NCBI RefSeq assembly: GCF_000282035.1
Contig: NZ_AKKA01000067.1
Span: 1-64,000 of the forward strand
Length of the DNA stretch: 64,000 nucleotides
Direction of reading: 5' to 3'
Origin: Rhizobium sp. CF122
Lineage (GTDB): Bacteria > Pseudomonadota > Alphaproteobacteria > Rhizobiales > Rhizobiaceae
Shown here: positions 52,116 through 61,255 of the stretch, one piece after another
Layout of the letters: each line of letters starts with the position of its first letter
Numbering within the stretch: the stretch's first letter is position 1
Program-made: the position numbers and the translations under genes
The notes under the pieces: generated by a model
Database searches by the model: none
What the model was told of the DNA's origin: nothing
What the model saw: the letters and a program-made list of their open reading frames with translations, nothing else

Positions 52116-52703
52116 ATGGGTTTCCGTTCCCTCGCACGGCCGTTTGTGCTGACAGCGTGCATTGCGGCAGCAGCGACTGCTCCCGCTTTCGCCCAGCAGC
52201 AACCCGCGCCGGCACAGCCCGCGCCCCAAGCTCCGGCGACGCAGGCAACACCCGGCCAGACGCAGCCGCAGGCACCCGGCACCGTAAAGTCGAACCACGG
52301 CGCATGGTCAGTCGTGTGTGACAAGCCGGCCGGCGCCTCGACCGAGCAGTGCGCGTTGATGCAGAACGTCATCGCCGAGGATCGGCCTGAGGTCGGTCTC
52401 TCCGTCGTCGTCCTGAAGACCGCCGACCGCAAGTCGAAGATCCTGCGCGTTCTGGCCCCGCTCGGCGTTCTGCTGCCGAACGGCCTCGGCCTCAATGTCG
52501 ACGGCAAGGACATCGGCCGGGCCTATTTCGTCCGTTGCTTCGCCGATGGCTGCTATGCCGAGGTTGTTCTCGAGGACGAACTGCTGAAGACCTTCCGCAG
52601 CGGCGCCAGCGCCACCTTCATCGTCTTCCAGACGCCGGAAGAAGGGATCGGCATCCCCGTCGATCTCAAGGGCTTCGCCGAAGGCTACGACGCCCTCCCC
52701 TGA
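52116..52703 (+). CDS. Invasion-associated locus B (IalB) family protein
   Basis: A 195-residue exported protein. The signal peptide (MGFRSLARPFVLTACIAAAA, cut after AFA) is followed by a Pro/Gln/Ala-rich linker (to about residue 58) and an IalB domain (HGAWSVVCDKPAGAS, LPLGVLLPNGLGLNVDG-like block, YFVRCFADGCYAEVVLED). Four Cys suggest two disulfides. Named for a Bartonella invasion protein, the domain is common in free-living rhizobia, so a virulence role should not be assumed. GAGG precedes the ATG at 52116. Confidence 0.87.
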   Translation: MGFRSLARPFVLTACIAAAATAPAFAQQQPAPAQPAPQAPATQATPGQTQPQAPGTVKSNHGAWSVVCDKPAGASTEQCALMQNVIAEDRPEVGLSVVVLKTADRKSKILRVLAPLGVLLPNGLGLNVDGKDIGRAYFVRCFADGCYAEVVLEDELLKTFRSGASATFIVFQTPEEGIGIPVDLKGFAEGYDALP

Positions 52704-52789
52704 TCGTCTCGTTTTTTCGGGGCTTGCTCGAACCGTCCACCGGACCTACATCGGCTGAGAGCATTCCTGCTTCAGCGGAGCACAAAGAC

Positions 52790-54205
52790 ATGAATACGGA
52801 TCTCCTCACGCTTTTCGATGCCGACGAAGCGAAGATGCGTTCGCTTGTTGCCGAGGCGCTTTCGGGCGCGGACGACGGGGAGCTCTACATCGAACACGCC
52901 CAGGCGGAATCGCTGATGTTCGATAATGGGCGACTGAAGGGCGGCAGCTTCAACACCGAACAGGGCTTTGGCCTGCGCGCGGTGGCCGGCGAAGCGGTTG
53001 GCTATGCGCATGCGGGCGACCTCTCCGTCGCCGCCTTGAGACGTGCTGCTGATGCCGTTGGCGCTGTCACCCGCGGTTACTCCGGTAGTTATGCCGCGGC
53101 TCCCCAGCGGACGAACAAGAAGCTCTATTCGGACGAAAACCCGATCGGCGCGCCGACGTTCGAGGAGAAGGTCAAGGTGCTGACCGATATCGACGCTTAT
53201 CTGCGCGGCAAGGACGACAAGGTGCGCCAGGTGACCGCATCCGTGGCCGCCAGCTGGCAGGTCGTCGACATTCTTCGCGCCGATGGTCACCGCGTACGCG
53301 ATATCCGGCCGATGACGCGCATCAATATCTCGGTCATCGTGGGTGAAGGCGAGCGCCAGGAGAGCGGCTCCTATGGCAGTGGCGGCCGTATCGGCTTTGG
53401 CGACTTCATCACCGAGGACAGCTGGCAATTCGGCGCAGACGAAGCCTTGCGGCAGGCGCTTGTGAATCTGGAGGCAATCGACGCGCCGGCAGGCACCATG
53501 GACGTCGTGCTCGGTTCCGGTTGGCCGGGCGTCATGCTGCACGAAGCGGTCGGCCACGGGCTGGAAGGCGATTTCAACCGAAAGAAGACTTCGGCCTTTG
53601 CCGGCCTTCTCGGTCAGATGGTTGCAGCACCCGGCGTGACCGTCGTCGACGACGGCACGATCGACAACCGCCGCGGTTCGATCACCATCGATGATGAAGG
53701 CACACCGTCCGCCTACAACGTGCTGATCGAAAACGGCAGGCTCGTCGGCTACATGCAGGACAGGCAGAATGCCCGTCTGATGGGCATGACACCGACCGGC
53801 AACGGCCGTCGCCAGGGCTACGCACACGTTCCGATGCCCCGCATGACCAACACCTACATGCTGGGCGGCGACAAGACGCCCGAGGAAATCATCTCTTCCG
53901 TCAAGAAGGGCATCTATGCCGTCTCCTTCGGTGGCGGCCAGGTGGATATCACCTCCGGCAAGTTCGTGTTCGGCTGCACCGAAGCCTACCTGATCGACAA
54001 CGGCAAGATCGGTGCACCGATCAAGGGCGCAATGTTGATCGGCAACGGCCCGGAGGCGATGAAGCGCGTTTCAATGGTCGGCAACGACATGAAGCTAGAC
54101 ACCGGCATCGGCAATTGCGGCAAGGCCGGACAGTGGGTTCCGGTCGGCGTCGGCCAACCGCACCTCAGAATGGATCAGGTGACCGTCGGCGGCACGAAGG
54201 CTTAG
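52790..54205 (+). CDS. tldD: Metalloprotease TldD
   Basis: A 471-residue TldD of the TldD/PmbA family. The zinc motif HEAVGHGLEGD (HExxxH) lies near residue 255, with the third Cys ligand region GKFVFGCTEAYLID further on. TldD with TldE(PmbA) forms a heterodimer that trims unfolded or modified peptides in the cytosol; the partner gene is not in this window. The ATG at 52790 begins MNTDLLTLFDADE as usual. It lies next to the oxidase genes, an arrangement seen in many rhizobia. Confidence 0.95.
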   Translation: MNTDLLTLFDADEAKMRSLVAEALSGADDGELYIEHAQAESLMFDNGRLKGGSFNTEQGFGLRAVAGEAVGYAHAGDLSVAALRRAADAVGAVTRGYSGSYAAAPQRTNKKLYSDENPIGAPTFEEKVKVLTDIDAYLRGKDDKVRQVTASVAASWQVVDILRADGHRVRDIRPMTRINISVIVGEGERQESGSYGSGGRIGFGDFITEDSWQFGADEALRQALVNLEAIDAPAGTMDVVLGSGWPGVMLHEAVGHGLEGDFNRKKTSAFAGLLGQMVAAPGVTVVDDGTIDNRRGSITIDDEGTPSAYNVLIENGRLVGYMQDRQNARLMGMTPTGNGRRQGYAHVPMPRMTNTYMLGGDKTPEEIISSVKKGIYAVSFGGGQVDITSGKFVFGCTEAYLIDNGKIGAPIKGAMLIGNGPEAMKRVSMVGNDMKLDTGIGNCGKAGQWVPVGVGQPHLRMDQVTVGGTKA

Positions 54206-54224
54206 TCGAGAACGGGGAGCGGCG

Positions 54225-54722
54225 ATGAGCGAAATCGAAATCAGACCTTTCGTCGCCTCCGATATCGATGATGTTTTCTCGGTGATCCTGCCGATCCAGC
54301 GCGAGGAATTCGGTATTGCGATTACGGCTGACGATCAGCCGGATCTTGCCGTCATTTCCGATTTCTATCAGTCTGGAAAAGGTCAGTTCTGGGTTGCCGT
54401 ACGCGACGGCCAGATCGTCGGCACGATCGGGCTGAAGGACATCGGCAACGATCAGACGGCATTGCGCAAGATGTTTGTCGCGGCTGAGGTGCGCGGTCGC
54501 GAACACGGCGTCGCGGCACGGCTTCTGGCGCAACTGGTGGCGCACGCAGAAGATCATGGGATCAAGGATATCTTCCTTGGAACGACCGACAAGTTCCTCG
54601 CCGCGCATCGCTTCTACGAAAAGAACGGCTTTTTGGAAGTTTCGAAAAGCGAGCTTCCGCGATCGTTTCCGCTGATGGCCGTTGATACCAAATTCTACCG
54701 GCGCATGATCACCGCAGCCTAG
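54225..54722 (+). CDS. GNAT-family N-acetyltransferase
   Basis: A 165-residue GNAT protein: EIRPFVASDIDDVFSVILPI at the start, GQFWVAVRDGQIVGTIGLKD, KMFVAAEVRGREHGVAARLL as acetyl-CoA loop, and FLGTTDKFLAAHRFYEKNGF at the end. It transfers an acetyl group from acetyl-CoA to an amine on an unknown small molecule or protein. It follows tldD by 19 bases, probably in the same transcript, and its end overlaps the MazG-like gene by 4 bases tail to tail. Confidence 0.83.
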   Translation: MSEIEIRPFVASDIDDVFSVILPIQREEFGIAITADDQPDLAVISDFYQSGKGQFWVAVRDGQIVGTIGLKDIGNDQTALRKMFVAAEVRGREHGVAARLLAQLVAHAEDHGIKDIFLGTTDKFLAAHRFYEKNGFLEVSKSELPRSFPLMAVDTKFYRRMITAA

Positions 54723-55033
54723 GTCTGGCCCTCCTCGGGCTGGAAGAGCCATTTGCGCTTGACCGCCGCCGCCAGATCCAGATCGTTCCTGTGCGCGAAA
54801 AGCAGGATGTGGCCGAGGACATCGGCCGTCTCATCAGCGAGGTCGCGAGCCAGTTCCTCATCCGACCTGCCTTTCCGACGCCCTCTGCCGCTGACCCGGT
54901 TCCAAGCCTGGGTGAGTTCGCCGATTTCCTCTTGAAGCTTCAGCAGAAACCAGTCCGCGTCGCGCTCTATGCCGTTGGCATCGGCATAGTTCCGCGAAGC
55001 ACGCTCGAACTTTTCGGCGAGATCATTCAGCAT
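54719..55033 (-). CDS. MazG-like nucleotide pyrophosphohydrolase
   Basis: A 104-residue all-helical protein with the MazG motif: KLQEEIGELTQAWNRV (EExxE, Mg-binding) and DETADVLGHILLFAHRNDLD (ExxD). Such enzymes hydrolyse (deoxy)nucleoside triphosphates to monophosphates and may clear damaged or stress nucleotides. The insert GRGRRKGRSDEE is basic. The gene lies between a GNAT gene (convergent, 4-base overlap) and the carboxypeptidase gene on the same strand. Confidence 0.82.
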   Translation of the reverse strand: MLNDLAEKFERASRNYADANGIERDADWFLLKLQEEIGELTQAWNRVSGRGRRKGRSDEELARDLADETADVLGHILLFAHRNDLDLAAAVKRKWLFQPEEGQT

Positions 55034-55091
55034 GACGTTCTCCTTTTGTTTATAAAGGAGAATCCTGATTCTGCTGGAAAGTCGAGATTGA

Positions 55092-56369
55092 TCAGCCGTG
55101 ATCGGGCAGCAGCATGCAGTCGTAGGAGCGCTGTCTTAGGGCATCGCAGGCAGATGTAGCCGCCTCACGGCTCTGGAAGCCGATGAAGCGAGCGCGATAA
55201 ACCTTGTTGGCGCCATTGCCGACAGCCTCGGTATAGGGCGACGCGGCTTTCAGCGCCGCACCACCTTCAGCCTTGGCCTGGGCAAGAAGGGCGCGGGCGG
55301 CATCGTCGCTCGATGCGGCCGAGATCTGAATCTGCCAGTCGCCGGAAGCAGACGGCGCGCCGGCGGATTTGGCGGCGGGCTTGCTGGCGTTGGTTATTTC
55401 TCCGAGAGCGGACGGACGCTCCATCGGAGTCGCATCGCTCAGATAGCCGAGCGCCTTCGGCGAGAGTTCATTTGTGCGCGGCGCAGTTTCCGGGATCGGC
55501 ATGTCGCTGTCATCAGCCGCGGAAGCAACTTCCACCTGCTGGCGCGCATTGATGCTTGCAACCAGTTTACCGCCGGTTGACGCACGGCCGAGATACTTGT
55601 CGAGCAGACCCGCCATCTTGGCGTCGCGGCTGCGGGCGGTGCGGCCGCCAAGCACGACACCGACGACGCGGCGGTTGCCGTCCTTTACGGCGCTGACCAG
55701 ATTGAAGCCGGATGCGTTGGTGTAGCCGGTCTTGATGCCATCCATGCCCTGGTAGCGGTACATCAGGTTGTTGTGACCGCGGATCGTGCGCCCACGAAAA
55801 TTGAAGCTGGCTGTCGAGAAAAGGCGATACTCGCTTGGATAATTCCGCATCAGCGCCACGGCAAGCGTGGACATGTCGCGCGCCGTGGTGACCTGCCGGC
55901 CATCGGGAAGGCCGGACGCATTATAGAAAGCCGTGCGGTTCATGCCGAGCTGCCGGGCCTTCTGCGTCATCATGCGGGCAAAGTTGCTTTCCGAACCACC
56001 TAGCTTCTCGGCCATGGCGGCGGCGGCATCATTGGCAGACTTGGTGATCATGCCAAGGATCGCATCGCGAACCGTAATGGAATCGCCAGCGCGAACGCCG
56101 AGCTTCGTCGGCGGACGCGAGGCGGCGTATTTCGACATGACAAGCGGTGTGTTCCAGCTGAGCTTGCCACGGTTGATCGCCTCGAATGCCATGTAGATGG
56201 TCATCATCTTCGTCAGCGAAGCGGGGTGATTCAGAACGTCGGCATTTTCGGCGCTGAGCACCTTGCCGGTACGGGCATCCAATATGAGGGAGGCGCTGCC
56301 GGCCATCGCCGTCAACGGCGCCGCAACGACGAGCGTCGCGGTCATAATCGCGGCCAACAGCTTCTTCAT
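55092..56369 (-). CDS. D-alanyl-D-alanine carboxypeptidase (PBP5 type) with SPOR domain
   Basis: A 425-residue S11 peptidase. The signal peptide is cleaved after AMA near residue 23. The serine enzyme motifs are SLTK (Ser51, Lys54), SAN in KSANDAAAAMAE and KTG in GIKTGYTNASG. It trims the terminal D-Ala of peptidoglycan peptides in the periplasm. The last 80 residues (GDWQIQISAASSDDAARALL, then YRARFIGFQSREAATSACDA) form a SPOR domain, which binds bare glycan and directs proteins to the division site. A middle linker is disordered. Confidence 0.93.
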   Translation of the reverse strand: MKKLLAAIMTATLVVAAPLTAMAGSASLILDARTGKVLSAENADVLNHPASLTKMMTIYMAFEAINRGKLSWNTPLVMSKYAASRPPTKLGVRAGDSITVRDAILGMITKSANDAAAAMAEKLGGSESNFARMMTQKARQLGMNRTAFYNASGLPDGRQVTTARDMSTLAVALMRNYPSEYRLFSTASFNFRGRTIRGHNNLMYRYQGMDGIKTGYTNASGFNLVSAVKDGNRRVVGVVLGGRTARSRDAKMAGLLDKYLGRASTGGKLVASINARQQVEVASAADDSDMPIPETAPRTNELSPKALGYLSDATPMERPSALGEITNASKPAAKSAGAPSASGDWQIQISAASSDDAARALLAQAKAEGGAALKAASPYTEAVGNGANKVYRARFIGFQSREAATSACDALRQRSYDCMLLPDHG

Positions 56370-56594
56370 GCAATTCCCCTCGATGAACGAATAGCCGGCG
56401 CCATTCGGATTTGTCCCGTTCCGCTACAGAAGCCGCCAATGTGGCGCGACTTTGCGGCGACTGGTATGATTTTTGACAAGTTTTATCCTTCATAGTGAAA
56501 ATCCCGTAAAGAGGACACTCAAAAATCCTCATTCAGCAAGACTTAACCTCGGGCTTGCTAGTTTCGCCGCTCCGGAAACCAGCGGGCGAATGAG

Positions 56595-57647
56595 ATGACG
56601 GCGAGCGTCAAAAAGCTTGCGAAGCGGATTGCGATCGCAAGCGGTCTTGAGACTGCCAATCTGCTGCGCGCAGCCGGCGTGATGCGCGGCGCTCGCGGAC
56701 TTGGCGCCATCTTCACGCTCCACCATGTCCGTCCGCACGAAGAGAGCACGTTCGAGCCCAATGCGCATCTGGAAATCACGCCGGAATTCCTCGATCTCGT
56801 CCTCGATCGCCTGAAGAGTGACGGTTATCGCTTCGTGGCGCTTGCCGAGATTCCGGCACTGCTTTCGCAAACCGCGTCCAGTCAACCCTTCGCCGCCTTC
56901 ACCCTCGATGATGGCTACCGCAACAATCTCGTCTACGCCCTACCGATCTTCGAAAAGCACGAGGCGCCTTTTACCGTCTTCGTCGCCAAGGGCCTTGCCG
57001 AACGCACGCATACGATCTGGTGGGAGACGCTTGCAGCACTTCTACGCAAGGAAGAGAAGCTCGGCTTCGATTTCGGCAGCGGCCACGAGATGCTCGACGT
57101 CACGACGACCGATGCAAAGGAGCGCGTTTTCGCGCGCATCGCCAACCATCTTCATCGTCATGACGAGAGCGCCGCCGTCGCAGCCATCGATCTAATGGCG
57201 CGAAAGCACGAGATCGATCCGGACGAAATCGTCGACGATCTCGTCATGACCCCGGCGGAACTCAATCTCCTCGAGGCCAGCCCCCTCGCCTCGCTCGGCG
57301 CGCACACAATCAGCCATAGGGCGATGTCGCGACTCTCCGACCCGGAGGTTCGCGACGAGATGGAGGCGTCCCGGGACTACGTTGCTGCGATCACCGGCGA
57401 CCGACCAAGCTCCTTCGCCTACCCTTACGGCACACGCGAGGCGGCAACACAGAGGCAGGCAGCCATCGCACGCGAAGTCGGTTTCCAGATCGCGGTAACG
57501 ACCCAACCCGGTGTCGTCACCCAGCGCTCGCTCGGCAGCATCACCTATCTGCCGAGATTCTCGATCAACGGAATTTATCAGAACGTGCGGTACGTGTCCG
57601 GCCTTGCCTCCGGTATTCCGTTCCGGTTTGCGCCAAACAGGGCGTGA
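56595..57647 (+). CDS. Polysaccharide deacetylase (NodB-homology) family protein
   Basis: A 350-residue NodB-fold protein. The metal motif is FTLDDGYRNN (near residue 99) and SLGAHTISHRAMS gives the paired His; FAYPYGTREAAT follows as motif 3. It has no signal peptide, so it probably acts inside on a lipid-linked or soluble amino sugar. The N-terminal region (MTASVKKLAKRIAIASGLET) and a family-specific insert occur in a rhizobial subgroup. Not nodulation NodB itself, which is shorter. It converges on pdxH with a 20-base gap. Confidence 0.85.
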   Translation: MTASVKKLAKRIAIASGLETANLLRAAGVMRGARGLGAIFTLHHVRPHEESTFEPNAHLEITPEFLDLVLDRLKSDGYRFVALAEIPALLSQTASSQPFAAFTLDDGYRNNLVYALPIFEKHEAPFTVFVAKGLAERTHTIWWETLAALLRKEEKLGFDFGSGHEMLDVTTTDAKERVFARIANHLHRHDESAAVAAIDLMARKHEIDPDEIVDDLVMTPAELNLLEASPLASLGAHTISHRAMSRLSDPEVRDEMEASRDYVAAITGDRPSSFAYPYGTREAATQRQAAIAREVGFQIAVTTQPGVVTQRSLGSITYLPRFSINGIYQNVRYVSGLASGIPFRFAPNRA

Positions 57648-57667
57648 ACGCTCCTGCTGATGCCTGA

Positions 57668-58288
57668 TCAGGGATACATGCGGACCTTCGTCCAATCGCC
57701 TTCTGGCGAAGGCCGGCGGAACTCGATGCGGTCGTGCAGGCGGAATTTCTGATCTTTCCAGAATTCGATCGATACCGGCCGGATCCGGAAGCCCGACCAA
57801 TGCGCCGGACGCGGGATCTCCCCGATTGCATAGCGGGCGGTGTATTCGGCTACAGCTTTTTCCAGCGCGAATCGGCTCTCCAGCGGCCGCGACTGCTTGG
57901 ATGCCCAGGCACCGATTCGGCTGCCGCGGGCTCGCGTCTTGAAGTAAGCGTCGGCTTCTTCGTCGCTCACGATTTCCACAGGTCCGCGCAAGCGAACCTG
58001 CCGCCGCAGCGTTTTCCAGTGGAAACACATGGCCGCTTTTTTCTGCCCGAGGATTTCCTGACCTTTCTGACTCTCGAAATTCGTGTAGAAGACAAAGCCC
58101 TCGTGATCGAATCCCTTAAGGAGAACCATGCGGACATTGGGAAGGCCGTCCTCATCGACCGTCGCAAGCGCTACCGCATTCGGGTCATTGATCTCGGAAG
58201 CCTCCGCTTCCTTCAACCACTCGGCAAAAAGATCGAACGGTTCGTTTCGCTCGGTGAAGTCACCGCTTGTTAACTCATTTGCCGACAT
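57668..58288 (-). CDS. pdxH: Pyridoxamine 5'-phosphate oxidase
   Basis: A 206-residue FMN enzyme that oxidises pyridoxine or pyridoxamine 5'-phosphate to pyridoxal 5'-phosphate. Blocks [49 protein letters not shown]-type [20 protein letters not shown] and [17 protein letters not shown] are diagnostic for FMN and substrate binding. Length is normal. It is divergent from the RT0821 gene by 66 bases. Confidence 0.96.
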   Translation of the reverse strand: MSANELTSGDFTERNEPFDLFAEWLKEAEASEINDPNAVALATVDEDGLPNVRMVLLKGFDHEGFVFYTNFESQKGQEILGQKKAAMCFHWKTLRRQVRLRGPVEIVSDEEADAYFKTRARGSRIGAWASKQSRPLESRFALEKAVAEYTARYAIGEIPRPAHWSGFRIRPVSIEFWKDQKFRLHDRIEFRRPSPEGDWTKVRMYP

Positions 58289-58354
58289 ATTAGCTCAAAT
58301 GCCCCGGGTTTATTCGAAATTTGCCCAGCCTTTGGCTACTGGACAGGACGCAGG

Positions 58355-58813
58355 GTGGAAGTCATAGCAAAGTCAGATCGTGATACAAAGGGTCTGCTGC
58401 GTCGCAGCGCGGCCTTCTGCATTGTCGGTGCGGCGGTGCTCTCCCTCTCCGGCTGCATTTCCAGCGGTTTGGATCTCTTCAGCAGCTCCAAGGTCGATCG
58501 GTCGGTTGCAACGGGCACCGTGCCGCAGCCCGCGCCGACGAGCGACTCGATCTCCGACGAAATGACCGTCGGCAACGCCGTGACCTCAGCCGATATCCAA
58601 CGGCTGGAGGGCCGTCCCCTCCCCTGGGCAAACGCGTCGACCGGCAGCGCCGGCGTCATCGATACGATCGTCGAGAATACGGATTCCGGCAAGGTTTGCC
58701 GCCAGTTCCGCACGACGCGGCATTCCTATGTCGGCATCGCAAAATTCTACGGCAAGACCTGCCTGGTCGGCGGCGGAAACTGGCAGCTCATGAGTTTCCA
58801 GCCGGAAAGCTGA
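58355..58813 (+). CDS. RT0821/Lpp0805 family surface lipoprotein
   Basis: A 152-residue protein from GTG 58355. A basic start is followed by a hydrophobic helix and lipobox LSGC (LSLSGCISSG), then a Ser/Thr/Pro-rich linker and a conserved C-terminal domain with NTDSGKVCRQFRTTRHSY and VGGGNWQLMSF. The domain is that of RT0821/Lpp0805, widespread in alphaproteobacterial envelopes with no known role. The ribosome site before the GTG is weak, so the start is not certain. Confidence 0.8.
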   Translation: MEVIAKSDRDTKGLLRRSAAFCIVGAAVLSLSGCISSGLDLFSSSKVDRSVATGTVPQPAPTSDSISDEMTVGNAVTSADIQRLEGRPLPWANASTGSAGVIDTIVENTDSGKVCRQFRTTRHSYVGIAKFYGKTCLVGGGNWQLMSFQPES

Positions 58814-59059
58814 ACGCCGTGCCGAGCATGCTTAACGCGCGCTCCGTTCTCTCATGATGTTTAGCAAAAGGCTAACCATTCGGCGCAAAAGCGAGACGTC
58901 TCCCACGTCGAATAAGAACTGATTAGCAACTTCTATCCACAATCCGCCTCAGGTGGGCACGGTTTCTTCCTGTGGATGAGGCCGGGCGCCAAGTGAGAGG
59001 CTTCGGGGTGCTAGGGCAGAGGACAGGCACACCGCATCGGAACACCGGCGGTTTGGGAC
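58814..59059. other. Gap before the DnaJ-like gene
   Basis: No gene is seen. CTATCCACA (58933-58941) and TGTGGATGA (58971-58979) are in inverted orientation and each match 8 of 9 bases of the DnaA box TTATCCACA. They could be chance or a weak DnaA site; the region must also contain the promoter of the next gene. Confidence 0.35.
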
Positions 59060-60229
59060 ATGCGCGATCCTTATAAGATTTTGGGCGTCAAGCGGGACGC
59101 GGGCCAGGACGAAATCAAGGCAGCCTGGCGTAACATGGCCAAGGCCGTTCACCCTGATCACAATCAGGGCGACCCGACGGCGAGCGCGCGCTTTGCCGAG
59201 ATCGGCCGCGCCTATGAAACGTTGAAGGATCCGAAGAAGCGGAGCCTCTTCGACAATGCCGCGCGCATGGCAGAAGCCAAGGCCAACGAGAACACGATCA
59301 TGCAACAGCGTCAGGCAGCTCGCGAAGCTGCCGCACGTGCAAAGGCCGCTCAGGCCAATGCCGAGCGCGTTATGGAAGAGCTTGCGCGCGCCGCCGCGCA
59401 GAAGGCTGCGGCGGACGCCGCCAAGCAGCGGAAGACAGGTACGGCCGAGCCGCCAGAAGAAATGATCGAGCGTATCTTCGGCACGCAGGCACGCGCTGCG
59501 GCCGGTGGCGGCCGCACCCAAGGTTTTGCCGCCGCCGGTGCTTCGAAGCGGCCGGAGGCGGAAATTGCGAGTGCAGACAAACAGCCGGATGCAGCCAACG
59601 CCGAGGCTGAACAGCAAGCTGCTGAGGACGCGACCACTCAGGCCTCCGCGGTCATGCAGCCGCTTAGCTTGCTGACTTCACTCGTTCGCCGCTTTACCGG
59701 CGGCAGCGCTGCCGCGCCCGAAAAAGCGCCAGACCAGTTCGTAACGAAGACCGTCACAGTCGATGAGGTCATCAAAGGCAGTTGGGTCACGGTCGACCTC
59801 GGTGACGGTCGTGACACGGGATTTGCGCTGGCGGCCGGCACGACGGAAGGTCATCAGATCCGTCTGAAGGGTCAGGGCCACAAGCTCGCCGGTTTGCAGC
59901 GCGGCGATGCTGTCGTCAGCATCCACATTGCGTCGGATGAACGGTTTACGGTCAATGGCTTCGATCTGCACACGGTGCTGCCGGTAACGATCGAGAATGC
60001 GGTGCTCGGAACCGAAGCGCGTATTGAAGGCCCCAATGGTCCCGTCACCGTCACGATTCCCGCCTGGTCGGGCTCCGACAAAACCATCCAGATTCAGGGT
60101 CAGGGGTTGGCGAACACGGACGGCGGCAGGGGCGATCTCGTCGTCGAACTGCGTATTATGTTGTGGGAAAAACCCGACGACAAAGTCACGGATCTGATGC
60201 GGAGCATGAAGAACGGGCTGTTTCTGTGA
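59060..60229 (+). CDS. DnaJ-type co-chaperone, DnaJ-CTD protein without zinc finger
   Basis: A 389-residue J-domain protein. The J domain (residues 1-66) has MRDPYKILGVKRDAGQDEIK and the HPD tripeptide in KAVHPDHNQGDP. An Ala/Lys/Glu-rich coiled coil (about 70-145) and a linker follow, then a C-terminal substrate-binding domain (KTVTVDEVIKGSWVTVDLGD, HTVLPVTIENAVLGTEARIE). There are no CxxCxGxG repeats, so it is CbpA/DjlA-like rather than DnaJ proper. It stimulates DnaK on a subset of clients. Confidence 0.88.
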   Translation: MRDPYKILGVKRDAGQDEIKAAWRNMAKAVHPDHNQGDPTASARFAEIGRAYETLKDPKKRSLFDNAARMAEAKANENTIMQQRQAAREAAARAKAAQANAERVMEELARAAAQKAAADAAKQRKTGTAEPPEEMIERIFGTQARAAAGGGRTQGFAAAGASKRPEAEIASADKQPDAANAEAEQQAAEDATTQASAVMQPLSLLTSLVRRFTGGSAAAPEKAPDQFVTKTVTVDEVIKGSWVTVDLGDGRDTGFALAAGTTEGHQIRLKGQGHKLAGLQRGDAVVSIHIASDERFTVNGFDLHTVLPVTIENAVLGTEARIEGPNGPVTVTIPAWSGSDKTIQIQGQGLANTDGGRGDLVVELRIMLWEKPDDKVTDLMRSMKNGLFL

Positions 60230-60352
60230 AATTTTGGTGACACACGCACCCTTTGTTACGGTCCCTAACAGTTGATGATTGCTGCCAATCTTGAACCGAT
60301 TAGCAGCCTATGCCATAGGCAGGACCGATCAGAATTCCTTAGGGGGCGAAAT

Positions 60353-61171
60353 ATGGCTCAGGCAACAGGCCTCATGTCAGGCAAGCGCGGCGTCATCATG
60401 GGCGTTGCCAACAATCGTTCGATTGCGTGGGGTATTGCCAAGGCTATTCATGCACAGGGCGGCGAAATCGCATTTACCTACCAAGGCGACGCATTGAAGA
60501 AGCGCGTAGAGCCCCTGGTTGCAGAAGTAAACGGCGTTCTTGCCGGTCATTGCGACGTCAGCGACGAGTCGACCATCGATGCCGTCTTCGACCACGTCGA
60601 AAAGCTGTGGGGCAAGATCGACTTCATCGTTCACGCGATCGGCTTCTCGGACAAAGACGAGCTGACGGGCCGCTATGTCGATACGTCGGCTGACAACTTC
60701 GCCAAGACGATGCAGATCTCCGTCTATTCGTTCACCTCGGTCGCGCGTCGCGCCGAGAAGCTGATGACAGACGGCGGTTCGATGCTGACGCTCACCTACT
60801 ATGGCGCCGAGAAGGTCATGCCGAACTACAACGTCATGGGCGTTGCCAAGGCAGCACTGGAAGCGAGCGTGAAGTACCTGGCCGTCGACCTCGGACCGAA
60901 GAACATTCGCGTCAACGCTGTTTCCGCCGGCCCGATCAAGACGCTGGCAGCATCAGGCATCGGCGACTTCCGCTACATCCTGAAGTGGAACGAATACAAT
61001 GCGCCGCTGCGTCGGACAGTAACGATCGAAGAGGTCGGCGATGTCGGTCTGTACTTGCTCTCGGATCTCTCGCGTTCGGTTACCGGGGAGGTCCACCACG
61101 CAGACAGCGGCTACCACGTCATCGGCATGAAGGCGGTAGACGCGCCGGACATTTCCGTCATAAAGGACTGA
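60353..61171 (+). CDS. fabI: Enoyl-[acyl-carrier-protein] reductase (NADH)
   Basis: A 272-residue short-chain reductase-type FabI, which reduces enoyl-ACP at the end of each fatty-acid elongation cycle. NAD is bound by GVANNRSIAWGIAKAI; the catalytic pair lies in LTYYGAEKVMPNYNVMGVAK (Tyr-x6-Lys), and GPIKTLAASGIGDF forms the substrate loop. GGGGGC precedes the ATG at 60353. The window does not show whether other FabI copies exist. It is followed 84 bases later by a phosphatase gene. Confidence 0.95.
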   Translation: MAQATGLMSGKRGVIMGVANNRSIAWGIAKAIHAQGGEIAFTYQGDALKKRVEPLVAEVNGVLAGHCDVSDESTIDAVFDHVEKLWGKIDFIVHAIGFSDKDELTGRYVDTSADNFAKTMQISVYSFTSVARRAEKLMTDGGSMLTLTYYGAEKVMPNYNVMGVAKAALEASVKYLAVDLGPKNIRVNAVSAGPIKTLAASGIGDFRYILKWNEYNAPLRRTVTIEEVGDVGLYLLSDLSRSVTGEVHHADSGYHVIGMKAVDAPDISVIKD

Positions 61172-61255
61172 TCGCACTCTTTGCTGCGTCGCGCTCGCGA
61201 CCCCTTTCTTCGCGACAGCGATTGAGGGGTTGCGTGCCCCAAACGGAGCCGATCA

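Noticed and set aside
52116..52703. Treating the IalB-like protein as a virulence factor
   Set aside because: The domain is common in non-pathogenic rhizobia; the name comes from one Bartonella gene.
56595..57647. Calling the polysaccharide deacetylase a nodulation nodB
   Set aside because: It is longer than NodB, has a family-specific insert and no nod genes or nod box nearby.
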